Assembly: GCA_024734555.1 (NCBI GenBank)
Contig: JANPWX010000055.1
Span: 562,487 to 626,486, forward strand
Source: Trochalopteron elliotii
Taxonomy: Eukaryota; Chordata; Aves; Passeriformes; Leiothrichidae
Reading direction: 5' to 3'
DNA length: 64,000 bases
Part shown: positions 10,351-23,480 of the stretch, in pieces
Numbering within the stretch: position 1 is the stretch's first letter
How the letters are laid out: every line of letters starts with the position of its first letter
Program-made: the position numbers and the translations under genes
The notes under the pieces: model-generated
The model's database searches: none
What the model was told of the DNA's origin: nothing
What the model saw: the letters and a program-made list of their open reading frames with translations, nothing else

Positions 10351-13300
10351 GGTCTTCTTGTTGGGTTTTTTTACAAAGATGGTTTTGATCTTCTTGAAAA
10401 ACTTGTATTTCTTTTCCCACCTGAAGTAAGTCTCTAGCTTGGTTTTTCATTTTAATTTACATGATTGCTTTTATTTACCCCAAAGACATTAAGCTGCTCG
10501 GGCAGAGGCAGCCAACTATTTTGACTGGCAGAATAGATGTAGTACCCAGAGCAGCACTTCTAGCTGCATGTGGACAGAAAGTACTTGACAAATGTTAAAA
10601 CGCTGTACTTTACAGTATCCAGGAGTCAAAGCAGTTCTTCACATTTTACTGAACAGGAGCTGGAATTAATGGTTATATGAATATGACCTCTTAAGACTAA
10701 TAGATTTTTGTCTCAGCATCACTGAGTTTCAGCAAGTAGGTGATGGTCTTTAGACTTCACTTCTAGATTTTGGTCTTTACTGGAGTTGAGCTTGTGGTTT
10801 TTGGCTATCATAGAGCTTTAATCTTGCAAGTGTTCTGGCGTTACTTGCATGAAGCATTACAAATATGTATCTGAAGCTGTGCAGCTGGTGGGCAGAAGAT
10901 CTTGATAGGAAACCCAGACCTCTTGTGTGAACCTTCATTTCTGCACAATTCATTTTGTTCTTTCTACGAGCTTAGCAGAGTGTTGATTCAGGCAGGGTTT
11001 GTGTCCTCTAAGTATTGTGTTGATCTGTTAAGCCAGACTTGGAAAAAAGGTGGTTTTTACAAGGCTGATGGATCCCTTTGGTCTGTTCCCACTTTCTTGT
11101 TTGTTTCGATGGGACACACCCCTCAAAGTAATGTCTCTCCTTTCCCAAGTGTTAAGGGGTGAGAAATATGTGTGAGAAAATGGGAATATGCTCTGAAATG
11201 TTCTTTTCCCCTCACCACCACACCCTACCACATCCCATTTCCTTCTTCTGGGCAAATCTACTTGGCAGGTTTTCAGCAGTCACTGCCAGCTTTGTTAAAG
11301 ATGCTGCAAGACGCCAAGAATATAAGTCTAAAAACATCTTTGCTGGCCAGGGCTGTCACTGCTGCCAGTGCTGGGGTTCCTCTCTCCTGCTGATAAAAGC
11401 TCCTGGCTGATGCAGTGTTGACTTAGGACCTGTCACAGTATCAGCAGTTTGGGTGTAGTGGGAAGGGTGGCTCTGGCCATCAGGTTAGGAGAGGATGGAT
11501 CAGACAATGGCTTGTACAAAAGCAAATAAGTCAGCCCTGAGCAGTGGGTAGCAATAGATGAAAAGGAAGAGAAGTGCAAGGGTAAAGAGAGGTAGAGGTG
11601 AAATTCCCCAGAGCACCCCAGATCGTTTTGCATGCCCCCAGAGGAGCAGAGATTCTAAAACAAATAAAACTGGACGTGTTGCCAAAGTGAGCTGCCAACA
11701 TTTCTGGTATCTTAGGAAAAATGCTTCCTCAGTGCACACTAAAGTCTGTGCTCAGACTTGCAGCATTCTGTGCTCAGCCTCCAAATGCTGAATATTTTAT
11801 CTGGGATTCTATTTACTTCTTGAGGAAGCAGACTAGAAAAGCTCCCAGTGTGTTGCCTCTAGTTACTAATTTAAATTGAGATTAGAGCAGGAGCATATCC
11901 AGCATCATCAGTTGGCCTTAAAACTTTCTGCATCTGGCAGTGTCTCCTGACTTGGTGCTGGTGCCCTCTGAGCTGAGAAGAACGCCTGGGAGATTTTCTA
12001 CATCTGGCACAGGAGTGAGGGTGGAGGTACCATCTCTGAGGTTATGGCATTTTGCCTTTCCTCCCTCTCCACAGCAGCCTTAAATCCATGGATACAGAAG
12101 GGGCTCTGAAGAACTCCAGGAATCAGCACCGAAAGCAGGTAGAGGGAGGGGATTTTACCCCTCTGCTCTCAGCTTTGCGGAATTAAAATCCATGCAGGGA
12201 AAGGCTTAGAGAAGCATGTAAAGAAACCTACACCAAAGTCTGAAAGACAAACTGCAGTACAGCATCACTCTCCCTAACTGCACAAAGAAGTACATTATTG
12301 AAAATTGTGCATTTTTATTAGAGAAAAAAAATCCAAGCAAAGTAAGACCACAAGGCAATGAGCCAAAACAGAGCTAAACAACTATACAGAATTAGAACTG
12401 GGAAAGAAAAAGGCTGATTCTCAGAAATGACAAATTGCCACCATGCAAAAGACATGAAGCTTTTAAAAGCCCAAAGAACCAGCAAGATTACCTGGCCTGA
12501 CAGTACAGGCATCTGGCACATGAATCATAGAAAACCATCGTGGCTTAGGAACCTCAGCCAGCTTGTTCTGAGTCTATCCAGAGGAATGCCCTGGTTCATT
12601 AACTCACAAGCCAGTGCATTAGCATGTGCTTCATAGGTGTTAAGTGTTTATCAATTAAATAAACCTTGTGGATGAGCTTGTCAATAGATGAGGGATTTTA
12701 GCTTTACTATTTCTGCTCTGCTACTTGGATGACCTTGAGCTTGTCTTCTGTTCAGGGTGCCTGCTCTCCTATTGGCATTTGTGGCTTTCCACTGCAGATG
12801 TGAACATCAGCTCAGGCTCACTGGCAGCTGCTTCATGTACAGGACCAACATAATGTCCTCACTGGGGACACTGAGAGCAAACATTTCTGTTTCTGGATTC
12901 ACATCCTCCATGACATAAGCCCCATTTGGTAGCTGATTTTTCCTTCCATTATTAGAAATATAAAAACCTAAAAGTTTTATTTCTCTGGCCACTTGATTAT
13001 TTTACTCTGCCTTGTTCTTTCTGTCTCCTTTGCACTTACTGAGAGGTCAGGGTTTATATCCAAGGACTTCAGCAGGTAAAAGATTCCATTAAAGGCTTCT
13101 GACATTTTTTTTTTCACTTACTGCATTTACTTCCAAAAGTGATTGTGTTGTTTTGTTTTAAAATAAGTTGTCTCTTCTATTTATTTATTATGCACATCCC
13201 AATAGCATCTTGATTTTCACAGTCCCTCTGTGCCATGTAAGTAGTATGTGATTTGATGGTAGAACATTATCATCCATTTTCTGTTACTTTTAAGTAGCAG

Positions 13301-13659
13301 AATTTTTCTCTCAACATTTTGATGCTTTTTCTGTGTTTCAACTTAATTTTTGTTTTCCTCAGTATGTCCAACAGTATTCATTTAATCTTTTGTGTTCACA
13401 GTTTACCATACAAGTAGCTAGGGAATGTGTGATTCTAAATAAATTATACCATTATTTAAAAACATGTTTTCAAACTTTATGCTGTGATTTTGGTGGGAAA
13501 TCAAATAGTAAAACAAAGGAAGTGAGAGTACAGAGTGGTTCTAGAGTGGTTGGTAGTAAAATATTTCTCACTTAATATAGATCCAATTATATTTTAGTTA
13601 TTCATCCTCTTTTCCTTTACAGTCAGTGGGACAATTTAGTGATTGATTAATCTGAATTG

Positions 13660-13683
13660 TCCTTTTTTTTTTTTTCCCCCTCC
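13660..13683. repeat. Poly-T followed by poly-C tract
   Basis: A homopolymer run of more than ten T is followed directly by a run of C. This is low-complexity pyrimidine sequence, and its exact length is a likely assembly or sequencing error point. Confidence 0.8.
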
Positions 13684-15409
13684 ATTTAAAAAGGCAAAAA
13701 TTGGGACTAGGGTCAGGCCAGATTTTTCACTATTGTCTATGAAAGGGAATCTGTGTGGCTTCTTTTAGGATAGTTGGCCAAAGTTAGGGTGTGCTATGTG
13801 CTGTAACATAGTTACATCATTTTTCTTTTAGATAGGTGAGATTTACTGGCAGGACCTGGATCCTTCTGTGGGAATTCTAATGGGAGATAGATGTGTATTG
13901 ACTTTGCTTAGAGCACTCAGTGTTGACTTCACCCACCCTTATTCCTTCCTCAATAACCTAGAAAAGGTGATGCAACTTTCCCTAATGTGCCTTAATCCCA
14001 TTTCCAGCCTTCATCCCCAAAGACCTCTTATCACCAGCTGGAGAAGTCAGAGCTTTCTTCAGTTCTGTCCTAAATTGCTTCCCTTATTGCTACTCTTGTC
14101 ACACAGGATTTTATGTTTTGTCCATCCTGGGGAGCCCATTTTTTCAGCCTCCTTGCTGTAAAAGTCCCTCTACAGCACAAGAGGGATGATCCTGCAGCAG
14201 TCCCAATGCCCCAGGGGCAAAATGGGCACAGGAGAGGCAGCCAGGGACACTCAGGGTACAGAGAGCCCAGGGAAATCCCAGCTGCTGGCCTGAAAGTGCT
14301 GAACCTTCCCTGAGTGAGGCCAGAATTCAGTCAGAACCAGGTAATGTTTTACAGGGGTAGCAGAGGACAAGTCTTGCACCCTTGAACCCAGCCTTTCAAA
14401 TTTAATTTGCTCACTGCAGAGTATGAAGGCACTTGAATTTTGTGGAGAGCAGTTATGAGGGCTCTTTTAAAACTGACCAACAGTGTATGTCTTCATAAAG
14501 CTGTATCAAAAACTTGTTACTGCTCATACTTTCAAAAAATCATGTCCTGAAGCACTTTGGTGCTTCAGCACTTCAGGTGACTGGCAAGGGGACACATGGC
14601 CTCACCACTGGTCTTCTGAGGTGCCTTTCAGTCCCACTGGTTCTGTGTTTCTCTGAAAATGCTAAAACATCTAGAATTCAAGGCCAGCAAAGCTGCAGAA
14701 TAGATATCCCATTCCAAGAGTACATAGGGAAAACAAAAAGGTTTAGATTTTACACCTGATTTCCATGGAAAACATCTGAGTCTTTCTCATTTTCCTCATT
14801 TTCCAGTCGTATGTCAGACTGCATTTTGGCCACTCTTTGCTGCAGGGTTGTTCACATCCAAAGCGCTTGGGCTGATCATTATGTGCTGGACTGGCAGAAT
14901 GCTGACAGTACTACCAGGGTGTGTTCCACCAAAGGGTGCCACGGCTTCAAGAGTATTAAAAAATCTTCATACCAGGCATGAAAAGGTTAAAAAAGCAATG
15001 TCACCATCTGCACCTGAACCAAAAATTTTCCAGTTGACTTCTCACTTTTCTATTTTCCTCTGAAAAATCTGAGAAGCCCAGCTGATTTCTTAGATGCCAT
15101 GAAAAGAGATTCTTACTACAGCCATATAAGTCTGCACTTGAATTACAGCTTAAAAATAAAAAATGACAGCCTTATCAACTTGTTTTATGTGGCATTCAAA
15201 CTGAAAGCTACAGCTTCCTCTTCAAATGTTGATAGTGAATTGTTGGAGGGGGAGAAGTCGCTGCACTCATAGGGGGAGAAACTCATGTCAGTCATGCCAG
15301 AGCATCAGGAAACATTATGAGATCTGGAGAAAACCTGCCAAAAGCTGCACACTATCACTTTTTAAATACTCAGCCACTCTTTAGTGGTGTGGTCTGGAAA
15401 TCTTTAAAT

Positions 15410-15745
15410 TTTGACTTAATTAGAAAAAACCCTCATAAATAAATAAATTATTAGGTCTCAAAATAAATGGCCTCAATGTGGCCACATTTTTAGCAGAAAG
15501 GGTTATTTCAGTTGTCACAAAACATTAATTTCTGTTTTGTGCTTTTTTATATTAAAACACTAATGAATTTGTATGCCAAAACAAACTGCCCTTAATTATT
15601 CATGATATATAATTCATCAGGCCCCAGAGGGAAAGGGGAGATCATGTGACCAGCATGTGTCTCATTAACATGTGTGAAATGATAATGAAATTAGCAACGG
15701 ATGGACAACAAATTGGAAGCAAGTTTATTGTAACTGGAGGGAAAG
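15410..15745. promoter_or_regulatory. Candidate conserved non-coding element (longest in window)
   Basis: About 330 bases have sustained AT-rich but non-repetitive composition. Features include GACTTAATTAGAAAA near 15414, CTAATGAATTTGTATG near 15560, CCTTAATTATTCATGATATATAATTC near 15590, CTCATTAACATGTG near 15661 and AAATTAGCAACGG near 15688. The density of TAAT/ATTA cores together with E-box-like CATGTG strings and the lack of any repeat signature resemble vertebrate developmental enhancers. The function is inferred; no conservation data were available. Confidence 0.4.
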
Positions 15746-16899
15746 AATTGCTGGAATTTTTTGCTGCCTAACGTGTTTTTCTTGCTGAGCTTCACGGGCA
15801 GGGTAAGTGCAGCACCCTCCACTCTGTCCCCAAACAGGGCTGCTGCTGCAGGAAAGTGTCACATTTGTGTCTGCACTGCTCTGGAGCTGAGGAAAGGGCT
15901 GTGCAGCAGGTGGATTGCTTTAATTATGCAGAGGCTGGGAATGCCCTGTGGGGCTTCTTGGGTGGGAATCTCAGAACATCCAGATCATTTCAAAAACATC
16001 CAAACTTGGAGTACACTGGATTTCTAGTCAACCTGCAGCAGAGTGCTGCAACAAGCAGAAGCTGTAGGATGCTTCTGAAACCAACTTTTTGCAAATGTGC
16101 CTGCTCTGGTGATTATTCAATCCTTCAGCAGCTGGAGGGGCACTGGAATGTTTGCACAGTGTACAGCACAAGCCTCTGTGGCTGGAGCTGAGTTAGGTTT
16201 TAGGTTATCTCATGTGCTGATCAAGTTATTATTTGATGATAATGTAGCCACAGTCATTCCACTCTCGCTGCACTAATGTCTTCATCTTGAAACATGTCAA
16301 GCATGAATTAGGACAGGAAACATAAGGGCTGAATTAGGCTGGGAGGCTTTCTTATAGGGATAAAAAAAAGGAAAAAAAACCCCAAAAACTCAGGAAAAGC
16401 AAGTAAACCCTTACAAAATACAGACTGAGCTCACATTTTAGTCCAGTTGCCACTGTGTAAAAGCAGAGGAAATATCTGTATTGATCAGGGAAGACTTTGG
16501 AGTGTGGTTAAGGGGAATACCTTTTGTTATGGGCTCTCGTACACCCAAAGCAGCAAAGGTACCCAGTTTTGCAGCACTGGAATTGAGACTTCCTCCTTTC
16601 CTGTTCATCATCCCAGCAGCTGTCAATCCAGGGTGCAGTACAAGCTTTCTGGAAATTTTCAGTTGGGAGAGTCAGTTAAGATGATAACACAGCCTTGTGA
16701 CTGTCAGTCTCCTTTGGAATGAAATGCTGCCCCAGGGTGCTGTCTTGTTTTCCTCACAGGGTTTTGAGTCCAGGGGAATATGGATATAACAATTCTGTGT
16801 ATGTGCTGTGTGTTCTGCTCCCTGCCTGGGGCTGGCTCACCTCCCTCAACAAAGCCATCTTCTGGAGGAGTGCAATTCAAATTATGATGGTGAATGAGC

Positions 16900-17120
16900 T
16901 TTCTTAATGCACAAGTGGCAGATTGTGTATATTTTTATTACAGATAATTTTTCAGTTATGATAAAAGGAGGATCAATCATAGTTATAAAGGGAATATCAT
17001 ATTACTATGGTGTAATCCCCCTTTTATAATAGCAGAGAAAATACATCTCGTGAAAACAGAGTTAGTATTTGCCCAGTATTTAAAATAGTTGATATGTTCA
17101 CGATATCACAAGTATACTTC
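16900..17120. promoter_or_regulatory. Candidate conserved non-coding element
   Basis: The segment has strings such as TTTTATTACAGATAATTTTTCAGTTATGATAAAAGGAGGATCAA in sub-blocks, an ATCAATCATAG string near 16972 and paired TTATAA boxes. GATAA, TTAT and AATCAAT-like cores suggest GATA, Hox/Cdx and PBX-type sites. Only motif content supports this. Confidence 0.3.
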
Positions 17121-17762
17121 TCTGACTTTAAAATTCCATAGAGACACATTAGTCTGCTTGTGTTCTTCTCCCAAAATAGTCCATGGCCTGCATGTCTTCA
17201 GCTTTTTTCTGAAGTGGAGTGATTTTTCACAGGAAATAAAATAAAGAAACAGTTTTCAGCCATTTTTCCTGCCTAGTGTTAATGCAGTGGGGCAATAAAT
17301 ATTTTACACTCTTGCCTTTCCATTCTCTTTAAATGTGTGCCCATTTTTGAACACTTATTCTTTCTGATGCAATTTATTTTTCTAGTTCTTTGTGGTGGGA
17401 TGTAGCTATCTATCGCTTAGGGGCTGTGCTGGAAAGTCCTGGCTGATGGCTGAAGATCTCAGGTCACAAACAAGGTTCTTTGATCTTTCCTCAAGGCAGA
17501 GGCTCTTTTGGAAAGCAGAACATGACTCTGCAGTCATAAAAAGGGGTTATGTTAGGCTGGATGTTATCAATGGAGTAATATTGACAGTAATGTCATTAGG
17601 AGAGAGGGATATTTATCTTTTAATGAAACCAATTATCTAGTCAGTGAATTATCAGCTTTTTATGCATGTATTATCCATTCTTCAGGATTTCTATTTCATC
17701 TTAGGACCTCTTTCATTTTCCTTTGAAGCTTCTAAATGTATATTCTTGGCATGCTTTGCATC

Positions 17763-17763
17763 N
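17763..17763. other. Ambiguous base (N)
   Basis: A single N interrupts otherwise unambiguous sequence. It marks an unresolved base or a masked polymorphism in the assembly, not a scaffold gap. Confidence 0.95.
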
Positions 17764-20700
17764 TTGCTACATGTTGGTCTAAAATGAAGCTTATGTCTGT
17801 AACAATTCACCCTTAAGGGGAAGGAAGCACCGTGTCAGTATGTGGATAAAAACCCCTCAATATTGAAAACAAAAAGGTGAAATCTTGACCCTGCTGTAAA
17901 CAGGAGGAGGTTCTACTACTGGCTCCAGAGCATCTTGGCTTATACCTATTGTCCAAAACAATATCAGCTCACTTTTGCTTTTCCTTTCTGCAGACAGTTT
18001 CAATCCAAGTCTACTCCTCCAGGCACCATCCAGCCCCAAGTACACACCTTTCCTTTTAATTACTGATCTGCTCAGCTTTCCCTTGGTTTGGGGTTGTGGG
18101 TTGCTTCAATAAACAAGACAAAAATATTTGGCAAGATTGGAATTAATTTAAAGCACAGACCAAAGCATAACCAAATTCAATTTAACTAAAATTGTTGTGA
18201 AGAAGGTGGTGTGAAACTACACGATAGCTGCTATCTTTTGTTAATACTGGTGAACTCTTGTGCACTTCAGTATTTTTCTTTCTCCTGCTTAAAGCTTTTC
18301 TTCAGTGTTTGCTTTCAGTTGCCTATCTATTCTGCATTTGTTTCCAATATTTGTTTTCCAATACTTTTGGTGGTTTCCATTTGAGAAACAGATGTAAGGG
18401 AAACAAGATGCCTTGGATATGGCAACCACAGTGTGTTTGAGCAGCACTCTCCCCTCTCACTCTTGCACTGACAGCCACTGCATCATCTCAGACCCTCCCC
18501 TGGAGCCACCCTCTTCTTCCTCAGGGAGTGGAAACCAGCTGCCTGTGGTTCCAGACAGTCTTGCTCTTTTTCTTGCTCCTCCTCTTCTTCCACACCTCCT
18601 TTTGTGGGGAAAAAGTCTGCTTGCTTGGATTTAATCACCAAATTGAGGAGATATGATTCCCTGATATGTTCCTCTAGTATGTCCTTCTGATTTCTCCTGC
18701 AGTACCATCTCAGTCACATGCAGCTAAAAATAAACATATTTTTCTTCTCCTCAGCCCTTTCCACTCAACTTGAACTGTGCTGAGGAGATGAGAGAACAGG
18801 GAAAGTTACCTCAGTTTCTGAAAGCACTGAATTGTATTTCAAATAAACATAAGATTTTAAAGTTTCACAAGCAGGTTTAGACAGGACTGCAGAATTCTGG
18901 TGCAGCCTGAGAGCGCCAACCAACCTTATGAATGTCTTAGGAAAAAATCCTAGAGCAGTCACTGCTGCTGGTTAAATCTCACATGGACACCAATCTTTGA
19001 ATGGACAGCCATGGTCATGCTCAGCAACCCTTTCCTGAACATCTGTGAAAAAAACCAAAACTGTCAAAAATAAAATACATCACCACAAAAACACTCTCTA
19101 AGCACAGCAACAAACCCTCTTTTCTGGATAAGTGAAAAGCCTCCTGAATTTTCAGCATTGAATGGATATTTATGTAGAGCATGTAAGTAAAGAGAAGGAT
19201 GGGGGAAGGAGAAGGGAAGGTAAAGAAGCCTGGACATGTGAATAGTATTTTTCAGTTTGGTCAATTGTGCACGTATTTTCAAGATCACATTACTTTTTTC
19301 TATTACTTAAAAAAGGATTGGAGCATATAACTGAAGCTACTTCTACTGTAATTTTGGAAGCATAATGTATCCTGCAAGTCAGAGAAGGGAAAGAGTTTAG
19401 TTATTGTATGTCTTTGCAGTCTATTAGTTTTGTTAGCTCCTGTGCCCTAAGAGAACCTTGCAGATCCTCAGCTGTGAAGTCTTTCTGGCATTGTCTCCAT
19501 GGACAGATACATAAATTCAGCCTCTTTCCTCCATATCCTGAGGAGCCAGACACTCGCCAGTGTTGTCTGGAAGCCTCTGCTCCCCTAGAGGCACTTTGCT
19601 GTAATTAATATTCAGCATTACCTCTGCACCCCTTGTTTTTCTTGTTTCAGGCACATGCTAGGTTGAAAATGTCCCATTTGGGATATATTCAGTGCTTTCC
19701 ACACCAGTCACAAACCTCTGCTGCCATTTGGTTTTAGGTTTCCCTCTCGCAGATGAGGCAGAGTGAGAGGAGCAGAGGGAGGAACAAGCAGAAACGTGAA
19801 TACATCAGGAAAGCTCTGTGATATTTGACATTGATTTGTCTGGTGGGTTCTTGCTTTGCACCTCCTGCCTGTGTAGGAGTGCTCTTGGGTGAGTCAGGAG
19901 GACTTGCACTGGATCCTTCTATCATGCATGAATGTCAGTTCCTTTTCCAGCATGTTGCCATGGCATCCTACCCCAGGTCATTCAATAAGGGAGAAGAGGA
20001 CGTAAAAGGGACATGTTTATAGTCTATTAACACTTTCAGGAGAGCCATGTGAAAGGACTAAGAGGAGGAGGGGGTGACTGTGTTGGATTCTTGGTTCTCC
20101 CATTGCTGGTTTTGAGATTACGAATGAAATGTCTCTTTCTAGGTACCATCATATTACCATCACCACAGGTAGCCAGGCCCTCTGCCCCTTGAAAAATGCC
20201 AAGTGAAGCCCCGAGACCAGGAAATGTGAGGCAACTGGATTTTACATCACACTAATGCCTTCATCCTGTCGATTACCTGGGTGGTTTTATTTTTTAAAGT
20301 CACTTCTTTACATCACTCTCTCTAAAACAATCCCCCTTATCCTCCCAGAGACTCTGCTTCTATCTGTGATTGCCAAAGGCAGTCACATTTCTACAACAGA
20401 CTGGCTTACAGGAGGTTTAGCTTGAACTGCCTGCCGGCCTTACGTAAGGGAGGCAACAACTGAATCTTCATAGTTGGGCTGAACTAAGAAAGTACTTAAA
20501 ATAGCAGTAAAATCTCTCAGTGTGCACTTTAATTATTAAATTTTGTCCCTCTGCAGAGCAGAGTAATTTCTTTTTTGGATAATTGCCTTTTCGAAGCAAT
20601 TTTTGCATTAAAGATTCACTGGCTTTTCAGAAGATGCTTCTAAATGCTCCTTATTAAAAATTTAACTTGAGTCTTGTCTTTCCTCATTCTGCTTTTTACT

Positions 20701-22900
20701 TTTTCTTACCCACAAAACAGTAGCCTTCATTCTATTCTAGCTTGACCTGTGTTGCACACACTTGCACATTAAAGCAAAAAATAATACATATCTGTTCTTC
20801 AGCATTGGTGTCCTGTAAAACCAGAGTTGTTCAGGGATAGCTCAGTTTGTGTGACCTGTTGCCTCACAGCTCAAACTCCCACCCTGCAAGGCTTCCCTTC
20901 TAAATCACCTGTGCTGACTTCACTGTATCCCTTTCTGTTTGTGGTATCTCCCAGAAAAAAAGAAATAGTATGGAAAGACTCTGATTAAATTTCCCAGTTT
21001 ATGCTTGAACGTGAATCAGCAGCTCAGTCTTTTCTGAGTCTAGAGATGGATTTGGAATCTCTTGAAGTAAGTCTTGGTCTGTCTTTGCCACCCTTCATTG
21101 ATTGCTGCTGATCTCACCAATGAATTTTTGGACGTGCCAAAGGAAGGAGGAATTTGTGAAGGAATATCACAGAGACCACCAACACACTGGAAACAAAGCT
21201 GCTCTCCATATCTGCTGGGGTACTCCCTTAAAATAATCCTGGTGATTCCTTGTAAATAACTCCTCAGCAAGGCCTTTCTGATGGCCCATGTTCAAGCCAG
21301 AGTTTTCAGTGGGGGGAGAATTCAATCAGAAGAGCATTTTATCCTGGCTCACATGTGCTAAAAGAGATTAGGATTAGTATTTCTTTGTGCATCAGTAATG
21401 CCACATTAGGACACCTGAAGGTTTCTTCCATTTCCTCTATCTAAGTAATTCAGAATTAATGGAATTTTAATAGCCAGAATTTGTCTTAAAGGAAAACATA
21501 AAGATGACATTGAATTAAGGGAACTTGAATTTATCTTCCATCTAATAACTCCTTTTGGCAGCTTGTCCTGGTGCTCCTCCTTTGATTTAAAGAGAGTTAC
21601 TCCAAGGTTTTAATAATACAAACTAGTTGGAAATCATCGCATTGATAAACTGCAAAAGTTTAGATTTTTTTTTTTCACCATTTCCCCACCAGCCCCTCCA
21701 GTTAAGAGGAAAACTGTGGCCTTCAGAAAAAAGCAAAGCTTCCAAGGGTAGGGTCTTGGACTGGGAGTTTTAGACTGGGAGATGTTAAAATTCAATATCA
21801 ACACGCAGCCAGGTTTAAGACATGGATCCAGTTTTGATTTTGCTGAACCTTCATATGTTTGTACTCATGTGGTCAGCTAAACTTGGAAAAAAAAATACTG
21901 AGACAAACTGATCTTGTGAAATTCTCCCTGCCCTTTCCAGACTGAAAATAAGATTTTGAAAAATTAGTCTGCCTCTCACTGAACCTCATGTGAAACCCAG
22001 GTGCAGATCTGAGTTTTAGGTGATGATCTCCCACCCCCAGAAAGAGAAGAAAACAGGTTCTGTGGAGCTCTGGTTCAGGTCTGTCTCTCCCTGCAGTGGG
22101 CTGCATTCTGTGCTCTGCACAGTCTGCCTTGCCCAGAACAGCTGTGGCTGTCATCCACTAGCACAGTGTTAAAATGAAGACTGATTGTCTTTCCATCCGT
22201 GCAGTTAGCTGCTGTCAGTCTCACATGTGGCAAGCACTTGGTGCAGGGCTTTTGTCCTGGAGTTAGCTGGTTTAACCTTGAATTGAGTAAATACATAAAA
22301 CAGCAACTGGAGTTTGCTAGCAACCAAGTAATGTTATCTGCAAAACTCTGTCTCAGCTTCCAGCTGGCACTTCTCGAGGGGCAGCAGCACAATTGAGATT
22401 GGCAGGGAGTGAATTTCATGGGCTGAATTCTAGCAGAGGAGCCAACTACCTGCACAGTGTGTGAGTTATGAATCTTGCCTTTCTCAGTAAAGAGCTTTCT
22501 TTTCACACTTATCTCTGGTACTTGTCAGCTTTTGAGCTAATTACAGTCTCTTTTTAGAAGGGTATGGCCTTTTGTAGTCATAACACAACTCTATAAACTA
22601 AGCAGGAATCCTCTCTTGTGACTGCCTTGGATTGCTCAGGTATCTTCACCTTCTTTGCACCTTGCTGGGTTTTGCCCCAGCCTCCATGGTCATTTTTTTC
22701 AGCCCTTTCTGTCTGCAGCTCATGGCAAAAGAACAGGAGGACACAGAAGGAAGCTGTTGTTGTGACATGTAGATAGCTACAGGAGTGAATGAACACCAGG
22801 TTCAGGCACTCTTGGACTCGGGAGAAATCAGCCTTTCACCTTTTGGCTTCCAGCTCTGTGGTTTGCAATCACTCCTGCAAACAACCTGGCATTAAAACCC

Positions 22901-23480
22901 CTCTTATTTAGTATTTCTCCGTGAGGAAAGCATCGGGCTGGTTGTCAACACGCAACTTTTTTTCCCCTCGGGGGAAGGGAGGGAGTGGTTTTCAGAAGCA
23001 GAGTTCTCTCAGTGTCATTTCTTGTCTTGCCCTTGTCCCAGAGCAATTTTGTGAGCCTGGGGTTGCTCTGGTCACAATGTGAGTCCTCAGCTTTGCTGCT
23101 CCCTCAAAGCTCCATCATCCACTGGCACAACCGAGGCCATGGGAGCAGCAGGAACACTGGGACACTGCCTGATGGGCTGTGGGAAAGCAGGACACCCCGA
23201 GGCGATTCCAGTGCCCAGGCTGTTCATTGAACAGGAAAGGCAACAAACTCAGCCCATGGAGCAGCTCTTGGCCTACTGGGGAAAAAACCCAGGGCCTTTG
23301 GTGTTGTTGTTTGTTAATTACTTGTGCTGTGCTACCTCGAGGAGGCCCTGTCCTCCCTGGGGACCGTCCGTAGCCGCAGTTTTCGCTCTGTCACATCCCG
23401 TGGATGCGCTGAGGTGACAAGGATCCAACTGTACTTCCAGCTCTGCTGCCTCTGGCTGCCAGCACATGCTGCACCCCTGC
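22901..23480. other. GC- and CpG-richer patch
   Basis: CpGs cluster here relative to the flanks, for example CTCCGTGAGG, CATCGGG, CAACACGCAAC and CCCCTCGGGGG near 22918-22975, and CTACCTCGAGG, GACCGTCCGTAGCCGCAG and TTCGC near 23333-23385. Several overlapping frames of 60-125 codons are open on both strands, as expected from the base composition. It could be a weak CpG island or an eroded regulatory element, but no promoter motif or exon is convincing. Confidence 0.4.

Larger units (their letters stand above)
9271..15409. other. Unique non-coding sequence
   Basis: No gene is supported. The longest frame (9295-9768, minus, 157 codons) has three other frames open across it and shows no family signature. 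A (TTTG)n tract lies at about 10328-10350, and a poly-T/C run at about 13663-13682. The parts at 12950-13600 and 15060-15200 are notably AT-rich. No CR1 or LTR sequence was recognised. Confidence 0.65.
15746..22900. other. Unique non-coding sequence with enhancer-like parts
   Basis: No gene is supported; open frames reach at most 143 codons (22075-22506, minus) and lack any recognisable feature. AT-rich motif-dense parts lie at 16190-16320 and 16900-17120. A pyrimidine-rich stretch lies at about 18500-18605. There is a single ambiguous base at 17763. Position 20831-20885 has weak tRNA-box-like strings that I do not call a gene. No interspersed repeat was recognised anywhere in this 7 kb. Confidence 0.6.

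Noticed and set aside
12715..12760. MIR-like words (CTCTGCTACTTGG, GATGACCTTGAGC)
   Set aside because: The match ends after about 30 bases and lacks the CTCAGTTTCCTC block, so chance cannot be excluded.
20831..20885. tRNA-like strings (ATAGCTCAGTTTG and AGCTCAAACTCCC)
   Set aside because: The A box is plausible, but the B box is poor and the stems do not pair. At best this is a decayed tRNA-derived sequence.
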